A model generated the notes under the pieces. The model was given only the letters and a program-made list of their open reading frames with translations, did not search any database and was not told the DNA's origin. A stretch of 5,792 nt of DNA. Source: CAYUQT01 sp964596165. Lineage in GTDB: Bacteria; Planctomycetota; Phycisphaerae; UBA1845; JAFGLZ01. Position numbers and translations under genes: made by a program. The stretch spans positions 1-5,792 of the forward strand of contig CAZQTW010000139.1 of NCBI GenBank assembly GCA_964596165.1, given 5' to 3'. Positions 1 through 5,756 of this stretch are shown here, in pieces. The stretch's first letter is position 1; each line of letters opens with the position of its first letter.

Positions 1-42
1 CGGGACAACCTTTCCATCAAGATGCCAAAGCGGTATGAATAA
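1..42 (+). CDS. Possible C-terminal end of an unidentified protein (partial, 5' end outside window)
   Basis: Frame 1 reads RDNLSIKMPKRYE and ends at TAA (40-42). The other two plus frames also end within about 50 bases, so length gives no support. I prefer frame 1 because its residue mix looks like an ordinary charged protein tail, and because hairpins but no coding signal follow it. Thirteen residues are too few to name a family, and I do not recognise it. If real, the gene runs toward the aldehyde dehydrogenase, so the two would converge. The sequence left of the window would settle this. Confidence 0.3.
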   Translation, partial: RDNLSIKMPKRYE

Positions 43-83
43 TCCGGGCTAGAGCACCTCAAGCAGATTCAGGAACAGGATAA

Positions 84-117
84 GGACCGCGTCGTAGGGC
101 AACCTACCGTTCGGTCT
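84..117 (+). terminator. Stem-loop with GNRA-type loop, possible 3' end structure
   Basis: GACCG (85-89) pairs with CGGTC (112-116), and GTAGG (94-98) pairs with CCTAC (103-107). The two helices are separated by a symmetric 4x4 internal loop, CGTC against CGTT, which can itself form two G-U wobbles. The apex is GCAA, a GNRA tetraloop on the plus-strand transcript. A G84-T117 wobble extends the base. It lies about 40 nt after the TAA at 40-42, where a terminator or 3' UTR structure for that gene would sit. There is no clean T-run after it, so an intrinsic terminator is not proven. Confidence 0.35.
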
Positions 118-158
118 GTTACCCGTGCGCAAGATCGGCCCTGATCACGGTACCGACG

Positions 159-176
159 AAAACCTGCTTCTGCAGG
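159..176 (-). terminator. Weak intrinsic-terminator-like hairpin downstream of the aldehyde dehydrogenase
   Basis: Read on the minus strand, CCTGC, loop AGAA, GCAGG is followed directly by TTTT. It begins about 30 nt after the dehydrogenase stop codon. A 5-bp stem and four Ts make a minimal hairpin-plus-T-run arrangement, well below a strong terminator. Position and orientation are right for the end of the minus-strand transcript, but chance occurrence cannot be excluded. Confidence 0.3.
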
Positions 177-205
177 AAGCGACGGTTCCAGGGCGCTGCG
201 ATCCC

Positions 206-1699
206 TCAGAGCGGCCGGACCACCGACAGGCCCCGCCAGTAGTCAAAAAGCGTCTCGACAGACAGCACGCCGCCGCCCATTCCACTCTTGTTGATGCCGG
301 CATAGGGAACGCCATGCGGGAAGAGGTTGTGAGCATTGATCCAGCTATTGCCGGAGACCATGGCCTCGGCGACTCGATGGGCACGAGCCAGATCCTTCGT
401 CCAGACGCTGTTGGCCAGACCGTAGTCGGTATCGTTGGCCATCACGATCGCCTGTTCCTCGTCAGTGAACGTGCTCAGATAGGCTACCGGCCCGAAGATC
501 TCCTCTCGTGCGGCCACGTTCTTAAGGGAACCTGCGAGCACGGCGGGCTTGACGTAGAAGCCCTGACGGTTGGGCACGTGGGCTTGGCCCCCCTCCAGCA
601 ATAACTCAGCACCTTCTTGGCACCCGCGCTTGAGGTAGCCCAACACGCGCTGTCGCTGCTTCTCGCTGACGACAGGGCCCATCTGCGTGGCGGGTTCCAT
701 CTGATGTCCGATGACGACCTGCTTCAGTCGTCGAACGCTCGCGTCGACGAACCGGTCGTAGATCGAGCGGTGGATCAGCCATCGCGTCGCGTCGCAGCAG
801 ACCTGTCCGGCATGGAACGTAATGGCCTGAACGAGCTTCTCGACGGTTTGCGGGATGTCGACATCGTCGAAGACGACGGCGGCGCCCTTGCCGCCCAGTT
901 CGAGCTTGACGGGAACGAGGTTGCGTCCGCAGGCGGCCGCGACGAGTCTTCCGACTTCGGGTGAGCCGGTAAAGGACATTCGTTTCAGTCCGGGATGGGC
1001 CGCCAAGGCCGCCCCCGTCGGCTCACCCAAGCCGGGAACGACGTTGATGACGCCGTCGGGAATCCCCACCTCCTTGGCCAAGTGAGCTAGGTAGAGTGTC
1101 GAGAGCGGCGTGTCCTCCGCCGGTTTGATCACGACGGTGTTTCCCGCCGCCAAGGCGGGCGAGATGCCCCACCCGTCCAGGAGGAAGGGAAAGTTCCAGG
1201 GAAAGATGAAGCCACAGACACCCCACGGGAGCCTCACGCTCCATGCCTCATGCCCGGCGACAGCCAGCGCGGTTCGGCGTTGCACATACTGGGACAGGTC
1301 GGCATAGTACCGCATCGTATCCACGAAGTTCTGCACATCGCCTTCCGCCTGCGCGTAAACCTTGCCGCAATCGTAGGCCTCGATCTGGGCGATGATGCTC
1401 TTCCGGACGGCCACGGCATCGGCCAGACGATGAAGCATGCAGGCGCGGTCGTTGGGCGCCCCTTGGGCCCATCCGGAGTGTCTGAAGGCCTCGTCGGCGA
1501 CTTGCACGGCCCGGTCGACGTCGTCGGGCTGCATGGCGGACACCGTCGCCAGCGTTTCACCGGAGCCGGGATCCCGCGTCTCGAAGACCTCGCCGTTGGA
1601 TGACGGCACCTCGCGCCCGCCGATGACGGCCTTCAGCGGGGTTCGCGAGAAGAACTCGGCCACTTCCGGAAGGAAATCCGGCGTCTTCGACTTGGTCAT
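206..1699 (-). CDS. NAD-dependent aldehyde dehydrogenase (ALDH superfamily, substrate unassigned)
   Basis: This is a 497-residue cytosolic enzyme, the usual ALDH length, that oxidises an aldehyde to its acid with NAD(P)+. Visible motifs are PWNFP with catalytic Asn169; KPAE with Lys192 and Glu195, the latter suggesting NAD+ over NADP+; FTGSPEVG (243-250) at the cofactor site; ELGGK with general-base Glu267; GQVCCDATR with nucleophile Cys301; and EEIFGP with Glu400 and Phe402. I chose the ATG at 1699 over the longer open frame to 1798 because AAAGGGG lies 6 nt before it and the extra 33 residues look non-coding. The C-terminal segment (about 466-497, YAGINKSGMGGG then a DYWRG motif) departs from the common SGxGRE-type ending. 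No pathway genes adjoin, so the substrate cannot be inferred. The methyltransferase lies 106 nt upstream on the same strand. Family is secure; specificity is unknown. Confidence 0.95.
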   Translation of the reverse strand: MTKSKTPDFLPEVAEFFSRTPLKAVIGGREVPSSNGEVFETRDPGSGETLATVSAMQPDDVDRAVQVADEAFRHSGWAQGAPNDRACMLHRLADAVAVRKSIIAQIEAYDCGKVYAQAEGDVQNFVDTMRYYADLSQYVQRRTALAVAGHEAWSVRLPWGVCGFIFPWNFPFLLDGWGISPALAAGNTVVIKPAEDTPLSTLYLAHLAKEVGIPDGVINVVPGLGEPTGAALAAHPGLKRMSFTGSPEVGRLVAAACGRNLVPVKLELGGKGAAVVFDDVDIPQTVEKLVQAITFHAGQVCCDATRWLIHRSIYDRFVDASVRRLKQVVIGHQMEPATQMGPVVSEKQRQRVLGYLKRGCQEGAELLLEGGQAHVPNRQGFYVKPAVLAGSLKNVAAREEIFGPVAYLSTFTDEEQAIVMANDTDYGLANSVWTKDLARAHRVAEAMVSGNSWINAHNLFPHGVPYAGINKSGMGGGVLSVETLFDYWRGLSVVRPL

Positions 1700-1705
1700 G
1701 ATGCA

Positions 1706-1712
1706 CCCCTTT
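1706..1712 (-). promoter_or_regulatory. Ribosome binding site deciding the aldehyde dehydrogenase start
   Basis: Minus-strand AAAGGGG stands 6 nt before the ATG at 1699. This purine-rich site supports the 497-residue form over the longer open frame that begins at 1798. The rest of the 106-nt gap (1713-1805) shows only a poor promoter match (TACATT-like at about 1760), too weak to annotate. Confidence 0.6.
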
Positions 1713-1805
1713 CGAGGATTCAAGCCCTTTGGACGGGAGGCGCTTCCACCACCCGGATAATGTACCCGATGCCTTCCGCACGTACAGTCGGACCTCACGA
1801 GGCAC

Positions 1806-2999
1806 CTAGCCCCGCTTTCGCTTCAGGCGAGTCGCGGCAAAGCCTTCTCTCTTGACCCTCTCGGCCACCTCGATCCCGTGGGCCTTCAACCGTCGCTCGA
1901 CGCGTGAGAGGAATGCGGCACCGCCGCTCACGATGACATTGCACTCTGGGGTCTCCTCGAACCATGCGGCGACAACCCGGCTGTTCAGGGAATCACCCAG
2001 TTCACCGTTCAGTCGCCCGACGACGAGGTCCGGCGTGAACGTCGAATTGCGAACGTGGAAATCGACCGAGGCGGCTCCGGCCACCTTGCCGGCAAACCCG
2101 TTGAGCATCAGATTGGACCGGGAAGCTTGCAGAGCCAAGCAATCGCGCGTGCACAGGCGCAGTTCCAGCGGAGCGCCGGACAGTCTGCAGAGGATCACGG
2201 GGATGTGCCCGTGCCCCGGGTTCCATACGGCCACCGAACGGACTTGGTGGTGCTTCACGTAGCCCGCCAGAAGCGAGAGGCTCAGTTCCGTGTCCTTAGC
2301 GAGGGTGTCGAATTCGGGCAGACCGTGCCAGGTCTGGAGTTCGTAGCGAATCGATTTCCATTCGAACCATCGACGCCCTCGGTCGTAAGGGCACTGCGGC
2401 ACGGGAACAGGACCGCGAAAACCATAACGGTAAACGATGTGTCCGGATCGAGCCACCTTATCGCGAAGCTCGATGTTCTCATGGTCGAGTATCGCGTCGA
2501 TCATGTCCTGCAAGGGACCGACCGCGACGATCCACACGTCACCGCCGGGGTTCAGGTGTTCCCGGGCACCGAGAAGCAGGAGCCTGTGGACACCCTCTCC
2601 CGCCTTAGCCGGAATGTTGGAGGCCACCAGATCAAAGGTCCGCCCACGGAGGCCGTCATAAGCGATGGTCGACTCGAACGCGACGCCGCGCACTCCGTTT
2701 CGGGCGGCATTCGATTCGGCAAATGCGACAGCGAGGGCGTCACGGTCGATTCCCAGCACGCTCTCACTCAGCCCCGTGGAGGCAAGGAACAGGGCAATCG
2801 GACCATACCCACAGCCCACATCCAGGGCCGTCCGCCACTTCGCGTCGGCGGAAGACATCCTGCGGAGCAGAAAGCTCGTGCCGATGTCAATCTGGTGGGA
2901 ACTGAAGACATCGACAGGAATGTCCAGCACGATCTCGCTCTTGCCCCATCGAGCGCTCTCGGACTTCTTGTAGTATGCCTTGAGGAGCGTGGCGTCCAT
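1806..2999 (-). CDS. Class I SAM-dependent methyltransferase, RsmC/RlmG-like (MTS-type) N-half with degenerate duplicated C-half
   Basis: The product is 397 residues. The N-half is a Rossmann methyltransferase. VFSSHQIDIGTSFLL (31-45) matches the element before the SAM site in RsmC/RlmG-type enzymes (VFS...D.GT..LL). Motif I is LDVGCGYG (59-66), the ribose-binding acid is Asp85 in GIDRD, and the motif IV position reads SNIPAKAG (127-134) where these enzymes normally carry NPPF. Residues from about 252 repeat the fold in worn form: a glycine-bearing loop NPGHGHIP (260-267), an RDCLAL...SNLMLNG block (285-301) and TPDLVVGRLN (322-331), with Thr284 where the acid should be. RsmC has the reverse order, with its inactive half first. 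The substrate could be rRNA, tRNA or something else; the altered motif IV argues against simply calling it rsmC. The ATG at 2999 is the furthest upstream ATG (in-frame TAG at 3084-3086), and later starts would remove the VFS element. No clear Shine-Dalgarno is visible. The tail is basic (RLKRKRG). Confidence 0.88.
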   Translation of the reverse strand: MDATLLKAYYKKSESARWGKSEIVLDIPVDVFSSHQIDIGTSFLLRRMSSADAKWRTALDVGCGYGPIALFLASTGLSESVLGIDRDALAVAFAESNAARNGVRGVAFESTIAYDGLRGRTFDLVASNIPAKAGEGVHRLLLLGAREHLNPGGDVWIVAVGPLQDMIDAILDHENIELRDKVARSGHIVYRYGFRGPVPVPQCPYDRGRRWFEWKSIRYELQTWHGLPEFDTLAKDTELSLSLLAGYVKHHQVRSVAVWNPGHGHIPVILCRLSGAPLELRLCTRDCLALQASRSNLMLNGFAGKVAGAASVDFHVRNSTFTPDLVVGRLNGELGDSLNSRVVAAWFEETPECNVIVSGGAAFLSRVERRLKAHGIEVAERVKREGFAATRLKRKRG

Positions 3000-3013
3000 G
3001 TCTGATACCGCCG

Positions 3014-3030
3014 GACCGGGGCCACCGGTC
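3014..3030 (-). other. Short hairpin in the methyltransferase leader
   Basis: GACCGG (3014-3019) and CCGGTC (3025-3030) are exact inverted repeats around a 5-nt loop. On the minus transcript this 6-bp GC-rich stem ends 14 nt before the ATG at 2999, next to where a Shine-Dalgarno would be expected. It could lower translation initiation, but short stems like this are common in GC-rich DNA. Confidence 0.3.
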
Positions 3031-3053
3031 GTCTCTGGGTCGGTCAGGCTACG

Positions 3054-3082
3054 ATGATAACCCGTTCCTTTCCATTGCCCAA
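3054..3082 (-). promoter_or_regulatory. Candidate sigma70-like promoter for the methyltransferase
   Basis: On the minus strand TTGGGC (-35, three of six consensus bases) is followed after 17 nt by TATCAT (-10, five of six). Transcription would start near 3047, leaving a leader of about 48 nt before the ATG at 2999. The spacing is ideal and the -10 is good for such GC-rich DNA. Because promoter rules in the likely host phylum are not well known to me, this stays a candidate. Confidence 0.35.
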
Positions 3083-3285
3083 GCTATCAACGGCCGGCGC
3101 CGGCGGAGTGAATCCACCGAGGTGCACTTCGGCCCACGTCGTCCCAAGGCCAAGCTGATCCATGGCGTTATGGTGGACCGGAAGGCGTGGAAGGGTCTCA
3201 ATCCGAACAGAGATACCGTGAAACCGCGTGATCAGACGGGTAACATGACGCCAGAGGGCAACTCCATCCAATGGACCGATCGGAT

Positions 3286-3322
3286 GGGCACCGGCGCAAC
3301 CCCTCGCGAGCCGCCGGTGCCC
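3286..3322 (+). promoter_or_regulatory. Strong hairpin in the leader of the exported propeller protein gene
   Basis: GGGCACCGGCG (3286-3296) and CGCCGGTGCCC (3312-3322) are perfect 11-bp inverted repeats around a 15-nt loop. An AT pair on each side (3284-3285 with 3324-3325) extends the stem past one bulged C at 3323. The loop contains CTCGCGAG (3303-3310), itself palindromic. The hairpin ends about 9 nt before the AGGAGG of the next gene. Loop bases CCTC (3302-3305) are complementary to GAGG within that ribosome binding site (3331-3334 or 3334-3337), so a pseudoknot hiding the site is conceivable. It could instead be a protein operator or an attenuator. The structure is visible; its role is inferred. 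Confidence 0.45.
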
Positions 3323-3331
3323 CATACGCAG

Positions 3332-3337
3332 AGGAGG
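3332..3337 (+). promoter_or_regulatory. Ribosome binding site AGGAGG of the propeller protein gene
   Basis: AGGAGG stands 7 nt before the ATG at 3345, a near-ideal Shine-Dalgarno. No ATG, GTG or TTG occurs in frame between the preceding in-frame stop (TGA at 3246-3248) and 3345, so this fixes the start. Confidence 0.85.
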
Positions 3338-3344
3338 TTCGATA

Positions 3345-5678
3345 ATGACAGCTCATTTGTCGTGTCCCTGTGTAACGGTACTGATCGCCCTTGTGGCGGC
3401 GGAATTGGCCGGTGGCGGGCAGAGACTGTGGAAGCCCGTGGCCGACGAGGTCTATCTCCAGGAAGTCGGGCAAAAGATCAAGACGGACAAGCCCGTCACG
3501 GCCGTTGCCGTTCACAAGGGCGAGGCGTACGTCATCGTCGGGGGCGCACTCCACCTCTTGCGGAACGGAGGACTTGAGGAGGTTGCGAACGCTCCGAAAG
3601 CCGTATTGCTGTTGCGCGCGATCCACGACGCGCTGTGGATCGTGGCGGAATCCGGTACATACCGGATGGCCGACGGAAACCGGACCCGTGTCAGCGAGGC
3701 TCGGTTCGTCGATTTGTGCCCGCACGGCGGCATCGTGCACGCCGCTACCCGAGACGCCGTGTTTCGGTGGGATGCCACAACGCCGCCCGGCACGTTTGTG
3801 GACATCAAACCGGAGGGAGGTTACTTGTCCACCGATTCCACGCTCATAATGGAAGACGGCAGCCAGGTGTTGGCTGATCCCGTTTCGATTGGCCCCATCC
3901 AGCGCCTTGCGTCCTACAGTGGGACGCTCTATCTGCTACAGCCGGGGCGGCTGGCGCTCATCAGCGGCAAGACGTTCGTTCCGGAGCCGGTGGATTGGGG
4001 CCAATTGGTCTCCGGGAACACGCGCGACCTGCTCGCCCAGGGCAGCCGACTCTATGTCGCTACGGACCGCGGCGTCGCGGTGCTCCGCGGGATGGCCCTG
4101 ACGGCGCTGCGAGGGACCGACGGTCTTCCTTTCGAAGACACGACGTGTTTAGCGGCGGGCTTCGACGGCGACCTGTGGATCGGAACCACGCGCGGCGCCA
4201 TACGCAAACTGGGCGACGAATACCACTATTTCGGCGCCGACCACTGGCTGCCCGGTGATAACGTCCGCGATATCGCCGTGGGCGATCGTGTGGTTTACGT
4301 CGCCACCGATGCCGGCATCGGCGTGATTCGTTACGAACCGTACACGCTGCTCAAGAAGGCGGCGTACTTTGAGCGGGAATTAGACGAGTGGGGATGCAAA
4401 CGGCTCGGGTTCACTCACAGCCTCTATTGGAGCGGCGACAAGGAGGGCTGGCTGCGAGAGATCAGCGATAATGACGGCGGGCACACGGCGCATTATTTGG
4501 CCGCGATGTCGTTCAAGTACGCCGTCACACGAGATGAGAAGGCGCGACGGGAGGCCGTCGATGCCTTTCAGGCCATGGTCTGGCTCGACGACATCACGCC
4601 CAAGCCCGGGTTCATCGCTCGGGCCATCTGGTCGGTCAAAGGCGACAAGGGTCACCGTTCCGACCGGGGCTCCGGCGGCCTGCCCGCGAAATGGTATCCG
4701 ACGCCCGACGGGCTCTGGCTGTGGAAGGGCGACACGTCGAGCGACGAGGTGGATGCGCATTTCTACGCGGTGTCGATCTTCCACGATCTGGCGGCGCAAG
4801 GCGCCGAAAAGGACCGGGCCAAGCAGCACATCGCCCGCATGGCCTCTCATATCATGGACAACGGCTGGGTCCTCCGCGACATGGACGGCAAGCCGACGCG
4901 CTGGGGGCGCTGGGACCCCGAGTACCTCCTTCGACCGTACGGCTATGAGTCCCGGGGGTTGAACGGCATGGAGGCACAATCCTTCATGCAGACGGCCGTT
5001 GCGTTAACGGGCGATGCCAAGTACCAGCAAGGCTTCCAACAGTTGCTAAAATGGGGATACCACACGTACACGGTGCGCCAGAAGTTGACCTTCCCACCGG
5101 AGAGCGTCGTTCCGTGGGACGACGAACTGGCCTTTCGGGCGTACTACCCGTTACTGCGGTACACGCAAGATCCGGAGTTGCGGTCGATCTACCTACGAAG
5201 CATCGAGCGACACTGGGAGGTCATGCGGATGCAGCACGTGCCCTTCTTCAACTTCATCTACGGGGGATTGACCGGCAATGACTGTGAGGTTGATAGGGCC
5301 GTCCAGCACCTTCGGGAATGGTCTCTCGATCTCGTGGGCCACAACTACCGCAATTCCCACCGCTGCGACCTCAGGCCCGAACCCGGTTACGTGCCCTACC
5401 AGGGCGGGACGCGAGCGATGTCTCCGCGGGAGACTCAGGCCATGTGCGGAAGTCGTTCAGCCCTCAACTACGACGGCGGTCACAACGGCCGAACCGTCAC
5501 CGCACCGGTCGGGTGGCTGGAGGATTACTGGATGGGCCGGTACTTCGGCATGATCAAGGCGCCCGAGACGACCGACGCCAGGTTGACCGCTCTGGAGCAG
5601 CGTCCGCCTACCCCACGCGGCGCAGCACCGTATGACGGTCCGCCGCGTCCGGCCGGGGCGGTCTCGGCTCTGCGATGA
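3345..5678 (+). CDS. Exported protein: N-terminal beta-propeller (two-component-regulator-propeller type) fused to an (alpha/alpha) barrel-like domain; function unknown
   Basis: The product is 777 residues. An N-terminal hydrophobic stretch (about 10-22) followed by AGGGQ suggests a Sec signal peptide, cleaved near residue 19-25, though its n-region has no Lys or Arg. No lipobox is seen. Residues about 50-330 hold repeated blade units near 53-80, 89-116, 121-144, 187-214, 228-255, 268-297 and 307-328. The best read DGDLWIGTTRGAIRK (274-288) and RVVYVATDAGIGVI (315-328), typical of regulator-propeller blades. Residues about 335-740 are helix-rich and resemble six-hairpin glycosidase-like barrels, with motifs SDNDGG (374-379), GDTSSDEVDAHF (462-473), DMDGKPTRWGRWDPE (512-526), RGLNGMEAQSF (537-547), PWDDELAF (590-597) and DYWMGRYFGMI (727-737). 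From memory, related sequences occur as uncharacterised propeller proteins in planctomycetes and relatives. Several Asp/Glu residues could be catalytic, perhaps on glycans, but this is inference. A Pro-rich tail (753-777) closes the protein. Hand-counted GC3 over the first 60 codons is about 73 percent. Confidence 0.85.
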   Translation: MTAHLSCPCVTVLIALVAAELAGGGQRLWKPVADEVYLQEVGQKIKTDKPVTAVAVHKGEAYVIVGGALHLLRNGGLEEVANAPKAVLLLRAIHDALWIVAESGTYRMADGNRTRVSEARFVDLCPHGGIVHAATRDAVFRWDATTPPGTFVDIKPEGGYLSTDSTLIMEDGSQVLADPVSIGPIQRLASYSGTLYLLQPGRLALISGKTFVPEPVDWGQLVSGNTRDLLAQGSRLYVATDRGVAVLRGMALTALRGTDGLPFEDTTCLAAGFDGDLWIGTTRGAIRKLGDEYHYFGADHWLPGDNVRDIAVGDRVVYVATDAGIGVIRYEPYTLLKKAAYFERELDEWGCKRLGFTHSLYWSGDKEGWLREISDNDGGHTAHYLAAMSFKYAVTRDEKARREAVDAFQAMVWLDDITPKPGFIARAIWSVKGDKGHRSDRGSGGLPAKWYPTPDGLWLWKGDTSSDEVDAHFYAVSIFHDLAAQGAEKDRAKQHIARMASHIMDNGWVLRDMDGKPTRWGRWDPEYLLRPYGYESRGLNGMEAQSFMQTAVALTGDAKYQQGFQQLLKWGYHTYTVRQKLTFPPESVVPWDDELAFRAYYPLLRYTQDPELRSIYLRSIERHWEVMRMQHVPFFNFIYGGLTGNDCEVDRAVQHLREWSLDLVGHNYRNSHRCDLRPEPGYVPYQGGTRAMSPRETQAMCGSRSALNYDGGHNGRTVTAPVGWLEDYWMGRYFGMIKAPETTDARLTALEQRPPTPRGAAPYDGPPRPAGAVSALR

Positions 5679-5722
5679 GGCATCCGTTCCGTCTTCAGGC
5701 GCCGCCGATTGAATGATGAATT

Positions 5723-5756
5723 CGGCAGCGCGGGCCACGGACGGCCCGCGCTGCCG
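5723..5756. terminator. Perfect 14-bp inverted repeat after the propeller protein gene, probable transcription end
   Basis: CGGCAGCGCGGGCC (5723-5736) and GGCCCGCGCTGCCG (5743-5756) are exact inverted repeats around the 6-nt loop ACGGAC, starting 44 nt after the TGA. The stem is very stable and symmetric, so it would form on either strand. GGCGGCGA rather than Ts follows on the plus strand; on the minus strand the next bases are AATTCATCATTC, also without a T-run. It may be a terminator lacking a U-tract, a transcript-stabilising 3' hairpin, or a copy of an intergenic repeat. The remaining 36 bases of the window show nothing I can name. Confidence 0.55.

Larger units (their letters stand above)
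3000..3344. other. Divergent intergenic region, 345 bases, no confident gene
   Basis: This stretch separates two divergent genes and should hold both promoters. On the minus side there is a plausible promoter (3054-3082) and a leader hairpin (3014-3030). On the plus side there is a strong hairpin (3286-3322) and a good ribosome binding site (3332-3337), but I found no convincing -35/-10 pair. A perfect 12-bp GC palindrome, GCCGGCGCCGGC, lies at 3093-3104, just upstream of the minus promoter's -35. It could be an operator or just GC-rich chance. A minus frame open across 3044-3325 has about 59 percent GC at third positions by hand count, no ribosome binding site, and no family I recognise, so I do not call it a gene. 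Confidence 0.6.

Noticed and set aside
125..1603. Several plus-strand open frames (125-604, 617-964, 1250-1603) opposite the aldehyde dehydrogenase
   Set aside because: The opposite strand carries a full-length ALDH with all catalytic residues. These frames are its shadows, with no ribosome binding site or family match.
1700..1798. N-terminal extension of 33 residues on the aldehyde dehydrogenase
   Set aside because: A good ribosome binding site precedes the ATG at 1699. The 497-residue form matches usual family length, and the extension is Arg/Gly-rich, resembling translated intergenic sequence.
2055..3005. A 316-codon open frame on the plus strand covering most of the methyltransferase
   Set aside because: It is antisense to a gene with clear SAM-binding motifs. 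Its translation shows no recognisable domain and has the composition typical of antisense frames in GC-rich DNA.
3018..3024. Possible lipoprotein or mobile-element border signals and CRISPR-like repeats in the intergenic region
   Set aside because: The region around this GC-rich loop and the rest of the window shows no spaced direct repeats, terminal inverted repeats with target duplications, or transposase motifs. The propeller protein's signal region has no Cys after its hydrophobic core.
3044..3325. A 93-codon minus-strand frame in the divergent intergenic region
   Set aside because: There is no Shine-Dalgarno before its ATG, third-position GC is about 59 percent by hand count against about 73 percent at the start of the neighbouring gene, and no family is recognisable. 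It also overlaps the leader hairpin and the start region of the plus-strand gene.
3198..3740. A 180-codon minus-strand frame overlapping the start of the propeller protein gene
   Set aside because: It is antisense to the signal peptide and first blades of a well-supported gene and shows no protein-like motifs of its own.
4380..4979. A 199-codon minus-strand frame inside the propeller protein gene
   Set aside because: It is a mirror of the motif-rich (alpha/alpha) domain on the plus strand, with no independent start signal or domain.
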